Assembly: GCA_963771985.1 (NCBI GenBank) | Contig: CAVYVO010000018.1 | Location: 124,001 to 188,000, forward strand | Length of the DNA: 64,000 bases | DNA from: Trebonia sp963771985 | GTDB taxonomy: Bacteria > Actinomycetota > Actinomycetes > Streptosporangiales > Streptosporangiaceae | Direction: 5' to 3' | Shown here: in pieces, positions 35,090 through 43,623 of the stretch | Layout: every line of letters starts with the position of its first letter | How positions within the stretch are numbered: the stretch's first letter is position 1 | The notes under the pieces: model-generated | What the model saw: only the letters and a program-made list of their open reading frames with translations | Databases searched by the model: none | What the model was told of the DNA's origin: nothing | Translations under genes and position numbers: made by a program

Positions 35090-35397
35090 CTGTTCCCTTT
35101 ACCTTCGACGTCACTGAGACCGGCCATGGCGTGCATATCGAAGATGCCGACCGGGACGTCCCGCATCAGACGTGCCCCGACCTGGAGCGAACTCAGGGAC
35201 CCCAGCGGGACCGTGACGGGCCGGCCGGACATACGCCGCCCCGTGAACGTCGATCCGTCCGGACGGCAGCCGACCTTGGCCGCGAGATCTTCAGAGATCA
35301 GGTTGAGCCCGATTCCGGTGTCGAAGATGAACTTCGTCTCGATATCGCAGACCCGCACGGGAATCGCCAGGCAATGAGCAACATATTCAACCGGCAC
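35086..35397 (-). CDS. First half of a retropepsin-like aspartic protease
   Basis: 103 residues. TKFIFDTGIGLNLISEDLAAK contains the DTG catalytic motif and the helix expected in single-domain (retroviral-type) aspartic proteases, then SLSSLQVGARLMRDVPVGI, a characteristic strand pair. GTG 35397 is the only start in reach. The homologous second half is in the overlapping frame 35089-34880, so this protein alone lacks the flap-closing strands. The role is unknown. Confidence 0.55.
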   Translation of the reverse strand: MPVEYVAHCLAIPVRVCDIETKFIFDTGIGLNLISEDLAAKVGCRPDGSTFTGRRMSGRPVTVPLGSLSSLQVGARLMRDVPVGIFDMHAMAGLSDVEGKGNR

Positions 35398-35520
35398 GGC
35401 GACCGACCGGAGGTGACCAAGACGGTGAACTCACCGAGCATCGCCGTGCTGGGAGCGGCGAGCAGCGCCGGAAGTCATCATGCCGGGCAAGAGCACGCTC
35501 CCACCAGCCAGCGGGCTGGG

Positions 35521-35967
35521 TCAGAGACGCTTGGTAAAGAACACACGGCGGTAGCCGTGCTCGGTAGCACGGTGTGTCTCGGCAAACCCGTGGCGGGGGT
35601 AGTAGGCGAGGTTTTCGGTCATGGCTTCGTTGGTGTAGAGCCTGACCTCGGCAAGGCCATGCGCACGGGCGTAATTGTCGGCGAAGTCCAGCAGTTGCGC
35701 GCCGATGCCCATGCCCTGAAAGTCAGGAGAGACAGCGACGTTGTCGAGCAACACGTGATCGGGTTTCACTTTGAGGACGAGGAGGCCCGCGACAACACTG
35801 TCGTGCTCGGCTACCCATACCTCACCGGCGCTGACAAGGGACGGATAGTCCTCGGTCATCGGCGCTGGTTCCTTGCCCATGCGATCGATGTAGTGCGCGT
35901 ACGCGCTGCGAGCCAGCTCCGCCAGCGTCACAGCATCGCCCGGAACCGCGGGCCGAATGATCGCCAT
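35521..35967 (-). CDS. GNAT family N-acetyltransferase
   Basis: 148 residues. The acetyl-CoA pyrophosphate-binding motif is QGMGIGAQLLDFA, preceded by the strand HVLLDNVAVSPDF, with a late ENLAYYPRHGFAET (general acid Tyr region). The protein acetylates an amine of unknown type. It appears intact, unlike the GNAT remnant at 38.8 kb. Confidence 0.88.
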   Translation of the reverse strand: MAIIRPAVPGDAVTLAELARSAYAHYIDRMGKEPAPMTEDYPSLVSAGEVWVAEHDSVVAGLLVLKVKPDHVLLDNVAVSPDFQGMGIGAQLLDFADNYARAHGLAEVRLYTNEAMTENLAYYPRHGFAETHRATEHGYRRVFFTKRL

Positions 35968-36088
35968 GCTCGCATTCTGGCCATCACGCGGTGGTACGCA
36001 ACCCGGGTGCGGCGCACCATGCCCGATATGCGCACGATCGAGCGGTCAGGAAGCCGCAGGTCACGCAGGCGTTCTGTAAGCCGGTTCG

Positions 36089-37066
36089 TCAACCGGACGC
36101 GGCGGAATCGGGCGGGATTGTGAGTACGGCCAGGCCGACGGCGAGTATGGCCAGGCCGCACCAGGAAACGGCCGGCAGGCGCTCGCCCAGCACCGCGACG
36201 CTCAGCATCGTTGCGACGGCGGGCTCGACCAGGGTCAGCGTGGTGGCCACCTGTGCGGCGGTGTGCCGCAGGCCGTGTCCGAAGAGCCGGTAGGCGAGGA
36301 ATGTGGTGACTACCGCGAGGTGCACAGCGACCGCCGTGCCGCGGACGGTGACCAGCCACTGGGTGCCGCTCGCCAGCAGTACGGGCAGGACGAGCAGCGC
36401 GGCAGCGCCGAACATCGCCCCCATCACGGCGCCGGATGGATGTCCTCGTGTGATGAGCTTCCCGCCGATGAGCGAGTAGGCGGCATAGGACAGCCCAGCG
36501 AAGGCGGCCAGTGCTACGCCGGTGACGCTGACAGGTGCGGTGCCGCCGGCGAGCTCAGGACCCAGGACCAGGACGGCGCAGCCGATGACCGCTGCCATGG
36601 TGGCGCCGTCCCAGCGAGAGGTCGGCCTGGCCTGCCGGGTGAGCCAGGCCAGCAGACCAGCGAAGACCGGCGCGGTGCCCAGCGCGATTACGGTGGCTAC
36701 AGCCACTCCTGAGCGCGCCACGGCCGGGTAGAAGCTGAGCGGATAGGCGGCTACGGCCACCGCACCGAGGACGAGAAGCCGCCGTTCGCGGCGCGTGCAC
36801 GTCTTGGGAAGTGAACCGGCGCCAGGCGTTGAGAGGAATAGCAGCAGACCGCCAAGAGCCAGGCCGGCGGAGCCGATGGCTGCCGCCGGCGCTCCGGCCG
36901 GAGCGAGGGAGCTGGCGGTCCCGGTGGTGCCCCACAGCACTGCGGCGGCCAGGATGGGAACAGGCCCGCTGACGAGGCTGGCATGGCGGCCGAGCGGCCT
37001 GGCAGGAGCCGAGCGGGCAGGAACCGGGGAACGGGCAGGAGCCGGGGAAGAGGTGTAATTCGGCAC
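36089..37066 (-). CDS. EamA/DMT-superfamily transporter
   Basis: About 325 residues with ten transmembrane segments in two repeated halves (AAAVLWGTTGTASSLAPAG, FAGLSYAAYSLIGGKLITRG; LTLVEPAVATMLSVAVLGE is the conserved pre-TM9 motif). These are exporters of amino acids, nucleosides or drugs. GTG 37066 (VPNYTSS) is preferred with GGAAG upstream; an Arg/Ser-rich extension to 37123 is possible. The 230 bp upstream contain nothing clear. Confidence 0.82.
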   Translation of the reverse strand: MPNYTSSPAPARSPVPARSAPARPLGRHASLVSGPVPILAAAVLWGTTGTASSLAPAGAPAAAIGSAGLALGGLLLFLSTPGAGSLPKTCTRRERRLLVLGAVAVAAYPLSFYPAVARSGVAVATVIALGTAPVFAGLLAWLTRQARPTSRWDGATMAAVIGCAVLVLGPELAGGTAPVSVTGVALAAFAGLSYAAYSLIGGKLITRGHPSGAVMGAMFGAAALLVLPVLLASGTQWLVTVRGTAVAVHLAVVTTFLAYRLFGHGLRHTAAQVATTLTLVEPAVATMLSVAVLGERLPAVSWCGLAILAVGLAVLTIPPDSAASG

Positions 37067-37296
37067 AGTCGTGAACTTCCGTCTTGAATACCGGGATCTG
37101 GATTCGCAACGGGCGCACGACACAGACTCATGGCTGCCTTGCAGGCCAGCCGGGGCCGCGGATCAAGCCGTCAGCATGTGCGCCCGGTCAGGCGCACAGC
37201 GGCGGCAGGACGACGTGCCAGTACGAGTTCACGCGTTGATCGTACCTACAGACGTCGCCCACCGCCGCGATGCCTACCGCACTTAGGCGTGCAACC

Positions 37297-37797
37297 CTAC
37301 GGCTTGAAGAACGCGCCGGAGGCCGGGCGCCAGAGCAGCCACACCGCGGCGAGGCCGGGCAGGCAGGCCAGCACTACGCCGAGCACCTCCACGCCGGACA
37401 CAACATGGATCACCGGCTGCCTGAAGTCGCTGGTCAACTGCAGCGCCGCCAGGCCGAATAGCACCGTGGACAGGATGCGCGCCCAGTTCCGGCCCTGGCC
37501 GTTCGCCCGTGCCATCCACAGCCACAGAGCGATTACGACCAGACCACCCGCCATCACCACCGCGATGATGAGCGGTTTCATCTGGCTGAGCCGGGCCGCG
37601 GTGAGGCTGTAGCCCAGCCATCGCCCGCGGGCAGCGGCTCCGATGTCGCCGATGGCAATGGCCAGCGAGATGATCAGATAGACAGCGCTGACGGCGGCGC
37701 CCGCGTACATGAGCTTGACCGCGGTCAGCACCGGTGCGGGAGCAGGAGGCCGCAGCGGCCCGGTCGGCTGGCCGCTGGGCGGGTGGGGCTGGTACAT
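37297..37797 (-). CDS. Small four-helix membrane protein of unknown function
   Basis: 166 residues. A Pro-rich cytosolic start (HPPSGQPTGPLRPPAPAP) and four hydrophobic segments (AVSAVYLIISLAIAIGDI, IIAVVMAGGLVVIALWLWM, ILSTVLFGLAALQL, VLGVVLACLPGLAAVWLL). This layout is common in actinobacterial proteins of unknown role. AGAGG precedes ATG 37797. No pathway context is visible. Confidence 0.7.
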   Translation of the reverse strand: MYQPHPPSGQPTGPLRPPAPAPVLTAVKLMYAGAAVSAVYLIISLAIAIGDIGAAARGRWLGYSLTAARLSQMKPLIIAVVMAGGLVVIALWLWMARANGQGRNWARILSTVLFGLAALQLTSDFRQPVIHVVSGVEVLGVVLACLPGLAAVWLLWRPASGAFFKP

Positions 37798-37981
37798 GGT
37801 GACCTCTGCTGGGCGAGCCTGCCGAAGCGGGCGCCCTCCTGGAGTAACCGATCGCGCTTGACAGCAGCGTAACGGCATGGCCTTAACCCGCGATTAAGGC
37901 GTCACCCAGGGGCGGCTGACGCGGCCGGTTCGGTACTGAGCCGCTTGACTCTCGGGTAGCCCGAGACTCGATCCTGGTGGC

Positions 37982-38071
37982 ATGAGCGATGACGATCTGC
38001 TCAACATCGGGGCCTTCGCCCTATTCACCGGCCTGTCGATCAACGGCTTGCTGGCTAGAACTGCGCCTTGA
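37982..38071 (+). pseudogene. Truncated MerR-family regulator (N-terminal stub)
   Basis: Only 29 codons remain, MSDDDLLNIGAFALFTGLSI and then nine residues to TGA. The first 21 residues match the first helix and turn of MerR regulators of the GAFAxLTGLSI type, after which the helix-turn-helix breaks off. The remnant runs 17 bp into the 3' end of the convergent gene, suggesting that a deletion joined the two. Confidence 0.6.
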
Positions 38072-38615
38072 GTTCGCCGGTCTCGCGCACCCGTTCCTGA
38101 AGCTGGGCGTATGCCGGGTTCTCGCGGATGCGGCCCAGCGCCCAGCGCATGACTTCCGCGCGGCTGGTCCCGATGCCCGCCATGATCAGAGCGTCAACGG
38201 TCGCCAGGTCAGCCGGCCCTAGCCAGGTCCGCACCGGAGTACCCCCCGGCGCCTCATCCATCACGTCAGACCGCTTCCCCAGGAATCGCGTGCTGCCGAA
38301 GCTCTGGTCATACGGCTTGGCCCGCCGCTCCGGGGTGTCAGGAACGAAGTCGACCCATGCGATGGACGGAAGGAGCCCGTTATGCAGCTTCTCGATCCCC
38401 TCGCTGTTGGCCTTGGCCCATTCGTGCAGGGTCTCCGAGCTGTCCCAGTTCTCCTCCGGCCTGCCCGCCCGGTCGATGAAGACCCGGACCGCGGTGTCGC
38501 CGGGCTCGACAGCCGGATCGTCGCCGTACCCCAGCACATCAACCCAGGCGAAGGTGCCCTCGGGGAAAGCTGACAGCAGCCGCTTCCGCACCGAATCGGA
38601 CACTGCCTTATCCAC
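38055..38615 (-). CDS. Hypothetical protein with C-terminal RHH-like segment
   Basis: 186 residues. The N-terminal part (AVSDSVRKRLLSAFPEGTF, VRVFIDRAGRPEENWDSS) has no recognised fold; the C-terminal part LIMAGIGTSRAEVMRWALGR resembles a ribbon-helix-helix regulator helix pair. GTG 38615 has GGAGG five bases upstream, a strong start. No toxin-like neighbour is seen. Its 3' end overlaps the MerR stub. Confidence 0.65.
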   Translation of the reverse strand: MDKAVSDSVRKRLLSAFPEGTFAWVDVLGYGDDPAVEPGDTAVRVFIDRAGRPEENWDSSETLHEWAKANSEGIEKLHNGLLPSIAWVDFVPDTPERRAKPYDQSFGSTRFLGKRSDVMDEAPGGTPVRTWLGPADLATVDALIMAGIGTSRAEVMRWALGRIRENPAYAQLQERVRETGELKAQF

Positions 38616-38749
38616 GCGGTCCTCCCGAAGTAGCCCGGCTTCCACGTGTTGCACGCCTAAGCAATCCAACAGTCAGCCAGACGATCAATGCCCCTTGGCT
38701 GGCGGGAATCGGGTGCGTTGCCGCTGGCCCGTAGGCAACACTTGCCGCC

Positions 38750-39140
38750 ATGACGGAACTGGTCCGTCCCATCATGCGGGTGCACGGCTCGTTTGTCGCG
38801 GCGATGGAAGAACTCCGTGCACAGGGCCATGGCGCCCCCGGCGACCAGAGCACAGCCGGGCGCGAGCTACGAGCGTTCGGCGGCCGCTGGCAAGAGCCGG
38901 AGGAGTTCAGACGCTATCTCCAGCTGCTGCGCGAACAGGAGACCGATGAGTACGCCCAGCGGGTCGGCCTTGTCCCGCAGACCACACTGTGGTGGATAAG
39001 CGGCGACGAGTACCTCGGCCGCATCGACATCCGCCACCGGCTTACCGATCGCCTGAGGGAGAAAGGTGATAGAGGCGAATGGAGGCGTCCTAGCCGACAA
39101 CGTCCGCGGCGCTCTCCGGTACTGGGTGCCCACATCCTGA
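38750..39140 (+). pseudogene. GNAT acetyltransferase remnant with internal deletion
   Basis: Residues 1-106 (MTELVRPIMRVHGSFVAAME to HRLTDRLREKG) are the N-terminal half of a GNAT enzyme. The expected acetyl-CoA-binding core is absent; in another frame the end of the same family follows at once (IEANGGVLADNVRGALRYWV, then stop TGA 39138-39140). The junction is near 39067-39073. Loss of about 60 residues removes CoA binding, so the gene is inactive. Confidence 0.75.
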
Positions 39141-39200
39141 TCAGGCAGAAGACGCGGGCGGGCATGGCCGTGCAAGCTGCTTCATCTAACAGGAGGCGGA

Positions 39201-39500
39201 ATGCTATATCGCATGCGTATCTATAAGGCGGTACCCGAGAATCTGCCGGTGTTCCACGAGTTCTTTCGCACCCGCCTTCTGCCCGTGCAGCTCCGTCACG
39301 GAGCGCGCCTGGTCGGCCGGTGGGAAACAGAGGACGCGCGCGTCGTCGCGGTCTGGGAGTACGACGACCGGGCAGCGTACAAGCGCATCGAGCAAGCCGT
39401 GCGCCAGGATCCGGACTCACGCCGCGCCCAGCAGTACCGGGCCGGGCTTCCTCCGCTGATCAATGCCCAAGAAGAGACTTTCATGCACGCCACCGTTTAG
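39201..39500 (+). CDS. NIPSNAP family protein
   Basis: 99 residues of the dimeric alpha/beta-barrel NIPSNAP type: MLYRMRIYKAVPENLPVFHE at the start and VGRWETEDARVVAVWEYDD in the middle, with the Tyr-Arg and Trp-Glu positions typical for the family. Role unknown in bacteria. AGGAGG sits 5 bp before ATG 39201. Confidence 0.85.
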   Translation: MLYRMRIYKAVPENLPVFHEFFRTRLLPVQLRHGARLVGRWETEDARVVAVWEYDDRAAYKRIEQAVRQDPDSRRAQQYRAGLPPLINAQEETFMHATV

Positions 39501-39619
39501 GCAGATCAGCCGCGCGAAGGGCAGCCGACGGCAGCGATCCCGGTCCGCCGCAGACCGCGATGCCGATCGGCCTTCACCCCTCCAGGAGGAGGAACCGTCT
39601 CACGAAGTATCGTCACCCA

Positions 39620-40150
39620 GTGCCCGAACAACTGATCCGCATCCGCGACCGGGAAGCCGCCGACATCGACCAGTGCGTGCAGGCGCTGGCCGCGGTCCAT
39701 CAGACGAGCGGCTATCCGACGAATTGGCCCGCCGATCCGGCCCGGTGGCTCACACCGTCCGGCATCATCCGCGCGTGGATCGCCACCACCGGCGACCTGC
39801 CGGTCGCGGGTCATCTGCTCCTGCGGCAGCTCCCGGCCGGCACGCCTGCCGGCACGCCGGCCGAGGACGCGGTGGAGGTGAGCCGTCTCTTCGTCGTCCC
39901 GGCGGCCCGGCGCCAAGGGATCGCGCTAGCGCTGCTGCGGAAGTCGATTCACTGGGCGGGAGCGAATGACCGGGATCTCGTGCTTGACGTGACCGACCAT
40001 CTCCGGTCCGCCCGAGCGCTCTACGAACGGACCGGGTTCCGCCTGGTCAACACGGCGCTAGCAGAATGGACAACGCCCGATGGTCAGCCAGTGACCCGCC
40101 ATCGATACGTCTGGGGCCGGGCAGTCGGCGGTCACGATTCCTCCGGGTAA
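39620..40150 (+). CDS. GNAT family N-acetyltransferase
   Basis: 176 residues. IRDREAADIDQCVQALAAVH at the start, VEVSRLFVVPAARRQGIALA with the CoA-binding RRQGIA loop, and SARALYERTGFRL near the end. A repeated PAGTPAGTPAED stretch in a loop is encoded by GGCACGCC repeats. GTG 39620 is the best in-frame start; an AGGAGGAGGA sequence lies too far upstream (39583) to decide it. It overlaps the convergent membrane gene end by 104 bp. Confidence 0.8.
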   Translation: MPEQLIRIRDREAADIDQCVQALAAVHQTSGYPTNWPADPARWLTPSGIIRAWIATTGDLPVAGHLLLRQLPAGTPAGTPAEDAVEVSRLFVVPAARRQGIALALLRKSIHWAGANDRDLVLDVTDHLRSARALYERTGFRLVNTALAEWTTPDGQPVTRHRYVWGRAVGGHDSSG

Positions 40151-40919
40151 TCGAAGCCCGCGGGTCTCGGCTGCCACCGCCGCGATGTGTTTTCTGGCCA
40201 CGGTGGTCGCGGCGAGTTGTTCCACGGCCCGGACCTGGGGCGTTGCGCCGGGGGAGCCGGGGGGTAGGCAGGCCGGGGCCTGGGCGTAGCCGGAAAGGCG
40301 GGGCGGCGTTCGGTATACCCGGGGGCCGGCCAGGGTCTGCCCGCGGGAGCGCTGGCGCCGGCGGGCCGTGGCCGGCGGCCGGCGGACGATACGCGGGGCG
40401 CGGTCCGGACGCCGCTGGATCGTCGTACCTTCTCGGCATGCGAGCCATGCGGCCAGCGCCGGTGAGTGCCTGCAGATAAATGTAGGAAACCAGGGCAATC
40501 CCGGTGAGGACCGCCATCCACAGCGATGCCTTTGCTTCGCCGTCATGCGCGAAGATCTCCCCGGCGGCGAAGGCGCCGATGATGGCGGCCAGGCCACCGG
40601 ACGTCAGGGTGATGACCGTCCGATCGCCTATCGTGATGGCTCTTCTCAGCAGCACGACCGCGGCGCCGATCAGGAAGGTGCCGACCAGGGCGTGGACGGT
40701 TAGGACCAGCGGGCCGTTCGTGATCTCCTGCACGGGCCCGGCGTGCGCATCCGCGGCGGGGATCGCGACGTAAAGGTTTAGCCACATGCCCAGGGCGAAC
40801 TCCGCCACTAGCGCGATCAGGGTTGCCAGGCAGGCGCGGCGCAGCCTCGCGAGATCTGGCAGGCGGGTATGCCTGCCAGCGGCGAAGCTCATGAGCGGCC
40901 TGTGCGTCTCTTCGGACAC
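40047..40919 (-). CDS. Membrane protein with Pro/Arg-rich C-terminal tail
   Basis: About 290 residues. Four hydrophobic segments are in the first 160 residues (CLATLIALVAEFALGMWLN, LVLTVHALVGTFLIGAAVVL, LAAIIGAFAAGEIFA, LWMAVLTGIALVSYIYLQAL). The rest is a Pro/Arg/Gly-rich tail (YRPPAAGHGPPAPALPRADP) without a fold. GTG 40919 is preceded by GGAAGG at 5 nt. The tail overlaps the convergent acetyltransferase; the last third may be run-on after loss of a stop. Confidence 0.55.
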   Translation of the reverse strand: MSEETHRPLMSFAAGRHTRLPDLARLRRACLATLIALVAEFALGMWLNLYVAIPAADAHAGPVQEITNGPLVLTVHALVGTFLIGAAVVLLRRAITIGDRTVITLTSGGLAAIIGAFAAGEIFAHDGEAKASLWMAVLTGIALVSYIYLQALTGAGRMARMPRRYDDPAASGPRPAYRPPAAGHGPPAPALPRADPGRPPGIPNAAPPFRLRPGPGLPTPRLPRRNAPGPGRGTTRRDHRGQKTHRGGGSRDPRASITRRNRDRRLPGPRRIDGGSLADHRALSILLAPC

Positions 40920-41036
40920 TGCCACCTTCCTTCTCCCGCCCCTAACCATATTGACGGCTCGCTAGCGCGGGAGGTTCAGAAGATCTTGAGAACCGGCTGG
41001 GGGATCGGGCGGCGAGCGACGGAGTACTATCCGCCC

Positions 41037-41477
41037 GTGGCCATCAAATGGAGCCTGACGATCGATTGCGCGCACCCCGCTAGCCTGGCCGAGTTCTGGG
41101 CGCTGGCCTTGGGATACGTGCAGGCACCCCCGCCCGCGGGGTTCGCGAGCTGGAATGAATGGCTTGTCCGTCACGGCGTCCCCGAAGAGGAATGGGATGA
41201 TGGCGCGCTGCTGATCGATCCAGACGGGATCGGCCCCAGCCTCTCGTTCCTCAAGGTCCCCGAGCCGAAGATCGTGAAGAACCGCGTGCACTTGGATGTG
41301 CAGGTCGGCGGCGGCCGGGACGCCACACCGTGGGAAGTCCGGTGGCCGCGCGTGACGGCGGCGGTCGGCCGGCTGACCGCCGCCGGGGCGAGCGTGATCG
41401 GCGAGGTCGAACAGCAGGGCAGGCCCGACCACGTCGTGATGGCCGACCCCGAGGGAAACGAATTCGACGTGCTCTGA
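41037..41477 (+). CDS. VOC family protein
   Basis: 146 residues, VOC fold with SLTIDCAHPASLAEFWALAL at the start, RVHLDVQVGG in the middle and VVMADPEGNEFDVL at the end (the late Glu being a usual metal ligand). GTG 41037 follows TACTAT (41025-41030) by six bases, so the transcript is likely leaderless. Separate from and not closely similar to the VOC protein at 4.1 kb. Confidence 0.85.
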   Translation: MAIKWSLTIDCAHPASLAEFWALALGYVQAPPPAGFASWNEWLVRHGVPEEEWDDGALLIDPDGIGPSLSFLKVPEPKIVKNRVHLDVQVGGGRDATPWEVRWPRVTAAVGRLTAAGASVIGEVEQQGRPDHVVMADPEGNEFDVL

Positions 41478-41514
41478 CACCGCTCCCGAAGCACTGCCTC
41501 AAAAGCGGCCAGCC

Positions 41515-41545
41515 TTGACTTCAAGCCGGCTTGAAGTCATATGGT
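41515..41545 (+). promoter_or_regulatory. MerR/SoxR-type promoter with 19-bp spacer and perfect palindrome
   Basis: -35 TTGACT (41515-41520) and -10 TATGGT (41540-41545) are 19 bp apart, the long spacer that MerR-family activators compensate by twisting DNA. The spacer holds the perfect palindrome ACTTCAAGCCGGCTTGAAGT (41518-41537), resembling SoxR operators in its CTTCAAG/CTTGAAG arms. The predicted start falls on ATG 41552. Confidence 0.8.
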
Positions 41546-41551
41546 CCGCTT

Positions 41552-41899
41552 ATGACCACCCATGTCCGCTACGAGCACCGGCACCTGGACGTCGCCTGTG
41601 ACCTGAGCACAGCCGAACTGGGAGCGAGGACCGCTGAATGGCGGCGATTGCGGGACAGCGCCGGAATGGGCGCCACCCGGATCGACGGGGGCGCCCGGCT
41701 ATCGCTGCGCCTCGACGCCGCGGCGGCCGCCGCGGATCTCGTCCGGCGCGAGGCCCGTTGCTGCGGCTTCCTGGATTTCGAGCTCACCGCCGAGAACGAC
41801 CGGCTGCGTCTGGACATAACGTCACCCGACCCCCAAGGGAGTGACGTCGCCGCCGCCCTCGCCGGCCTTCGCCCGGAGGACAACCGGGAATGCTGCTAA
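41552..41899 (+). CDS. Small cysteine-pair protein controlled by a MerR-type promoter
   Basis: 115 residues. The middle has RREARCCGFLDFELTAEND, with adjacent cysteines before a strand, and the C-terminus ends in NRECC. The two CC pairs suggest metal or thiol binding, but I do not recognise a named family. The ATG is predicted to be at the transcription start (leaderless). The 3' end overlaps the merR gene by 10 bp, so both are one operon whose product the regulator probably senses or protects. Confidence 0.65.
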   Translation: MTTHVRYEHRHLDVACDLSTAELGARTAEWRRLRDSAGMGATRIDGGARLSLRLDAAAAAADLVRREARCCGFLDFELTAENDRLRLDITSPDPQGSDVAAALAGLRPEDNRECC

Positions 41900-42255
41900 T
41901 CGGAGAAGTCGCGGATCTGACCGGGCTGGCCACCTCGACCATCCGCTACTACGAAGAACTCGGCCTTATCCGCCCCGTCAGGCGCGAGTCAGGGCGCAGG
42001 CTCTTCGAGGAGGGAACCCCTCGGCGCCTGCGGGCGATCTCCGCTGCTCGCGAGGCCGGTTTCAGCCTGGAGGAGATCGGGCGACTGCTCGGCAGCCAGG
42101 CGGCGGGTACGGACGAATGGCGCTCGCTGGTCGAACGAAAAATCGGCTCGGTCGAGGCGCGCGCCGAGCGGCTCCAAGCCATCGCCAGCACCCTGCGTGA
42201 CAGCCTCGACTGCGGCTGCCAGATGTGGGACCTGTGCCCGCTCGTGGTGCACTGA
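41890..42255 (+). CDS. MerR-family transcriptional regulator (probable metal or thiol/redox sensor)
   Basis: 121 residues. Helix-turn-helix IGEVADLTGLATSTIRYYEELGLIRP with wing SGRRLFEEG, a dimerisation helix, and the C-terminal Cys motif DCGCQMWDLCPLV (three Cys), like metal or redox sensors of the family. It would bind the palindrome at 41518-41537. Autoregulation is likely since the operator lies at the head of its own operon. Confidence 0.85.
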   Translation: MLLIGEVADLTGLATSTIRYYEELGLIRPVRRESGRRLFEEGTPRRLRAISAAREAGFSLEEIGRLLGSQAAGTDEWRSLVERKIGSVEARAERLQAIASTLRDSLDCGCQMWDLCPLVVH

Positions 42256-42307
42256 AAGTCCGAGGTCCGCACCACGATGAGTTCTCGGCGGCGGCCGCGT
42301 CTCCCCT

Positions 42308-42723
42308 TTGGCAGACGCAAAGGAGATCACCAGCATGCTCGAGGAGCCCCGCGCGGCCATCATCGCCACGGACGCTGAAGCAGGAACCGAGCCGTTGTCC
42401 TGGGATGACGTGCGTCAACGCGTCGAAGCGGAGAGATGGTACTGGGTGGCGACCACCGAACCCGGCGGCAGACCGCACGTTCGCCCGGTCCTGGCCGTCT
42501 GGCTGCACGACAAGATCTACTCGACCACAAGTCCCGGCGCGGCCAAGGGTACGGCTGGCCCGTGACCATCACCGAGGACAACATGTTCGATGCTCCCTAC
42601 GGCGCGCCGACCGCGGGCCCTCCGCCGTACCGGGTCTACGAGCTCACCCCCAGGCGGGTGTACGCGTTCGGAACGAGCGACAACCTGGGCGTGCGCTCCA
42701 CCCGCTTCTGCTTTTCCGAGTAA
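42308..42723 (+). pseudogene. Pyridoxamine-phosphate-oxidase-like remnant with internal deletion
   Basis: The N-terminal part (WDDVRQRVEAERWYWVATTE, PGGRPHVRPVLAVWLHDKIY) and the C-terminal part (NMFDAPYGAPTAGPPPYRVY, then VYAFGTSDNLGVRSTRF) of a flavin-binding split-barrel protein are present in different frames. The junction near 42549-42556 lacks the central strands. The protein cannot fold normally. Confidence 0.7.
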
Positions 42724-42758
42724 GCGAGGGAAGCTGGGAGCGCGGTACGGGGCGGGAA

Positions 42759-43541
42759 TCAGTCGAATTCTCCGGTCCGCCGGGGATCCCGTCTTTCGTG
42801 CGTATAGTCCCGCCGGGCTTCCAGTCGCTCGCGCCGGTACTCTCGCCTGGCTTCGTGCCGTTCCCGGCGCTCTTCCAGCCTTTCCCGCCGGTAATCCAGC
42901 CTGGGATCAAGCTCCTCGTCGCGCTTCGACTTCTTGGGCCGCTTCCGTTTGACGTCCACCCCGCCCATGATCGCCACTCCGTTGACGACGATCGTCGGCC
43001 CGCCGGGTGCCCCGGTCCCGCTGGAACTGTGATCAAAGGCACCCATGAGGCCGACGCCGTTGACCCGGACGGTGGCGTCATCGGGCACGGTTATCTCGAC
43101 CCCGCCCATGATCGCGACCACGTTGATCGTCACCACGGGCTCGGCGAAGCGCGCCTCGCGCAGGTCGATCTCCCCGCCGCCCAAGATCGCCACGGCGCTG
43201 AACTGCTTCGGCGCCACCCAGTCGCCCTTGCGGGAGAAACCGCCCAGGATGGCGACCGCCATATGCGACGTGGGGTCGCCGCCGAACCGGGCCGGGTCGC
43301 CCGCCGGAGGCACCGCCGGGGCGGGCACGTCCGCGGTCCCGGTGGCCGGCAGGTCACGGGTGATCGGCTCGAGCTCGGCGTAGGTCTTCGCCGCGTACAC
43401 GGCGTCCAGCCGCTCGTCCAGCTCCTCCATGCTCAGCCGGCCGTCGCCGGCGGCCTCGCGCAGAACCTCGGCGACGCGCTCGCGGTCCGCGTCGGAGGCA
43501 CGCAGCGTCCCTCTATCCGGGACCGCTGGCTGATTACTCAT
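42759..43541 (-). CDS. DUF1707 protein with LiaF-like C-terminal domain
   Basis: 260 residues. N-terminal DUF1707 domain (LRASDADRERVAEVLREAAG, LSMEELDERLDAVYAAKTYA), then a LiaF/DUF2154-like beta domain with repeated phrases (AVAILGGFSRKGDW, AVAILGGGEIDLREA, VVAIMGGVEITVP, GVAIMGGVDVKRKRP). A long Arg/Glu helix (YRRERLEERRERHEARREYR) ends the protein. The family is linked to membrane or cell-wall stress. ATG 43541 used; no strong Shine-Dalgarno. Confidence 0.85.
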   Translation of the reverse strand: MSNQPAVPDRGTLRASDADRERVAEVLREAAGDGRLSMEELDERLDAVYAAKTYAELEPITRDLPATGTADVPAPAVPPAGDPARFGGDPTSHMAVAILGGFSRKGDWVAPKQFSAVAILGGGEIDLREARFAEPVVTINVVAIMGGVEITVPDDATVRVNGVGLMGAFDHSSSGTGAPGGPTIVVNGVAIMGGVDVKRKRPKKSKRDEELDPRLDYRRERLEERRERHEARREYRRERLEARRDYTHERRDPRRTGEFD

Positions 43542-43623
43542 GATCAAAGCCTAGGGGATTGGGGTTCCTTAGGACAGAAACCTACCCGCTAGCCGGCGAA
43601 GAACGCGTCCGCGAGCCGACGGG

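Noticed and set aside
34701..35520. Prophage or IS boundary next to the tRNA gene
   Set aside because: The accessory stretch begins after the tRNA, but no integrase, no duplicated tRNA end and no inverted terminal repeats were found in the window.
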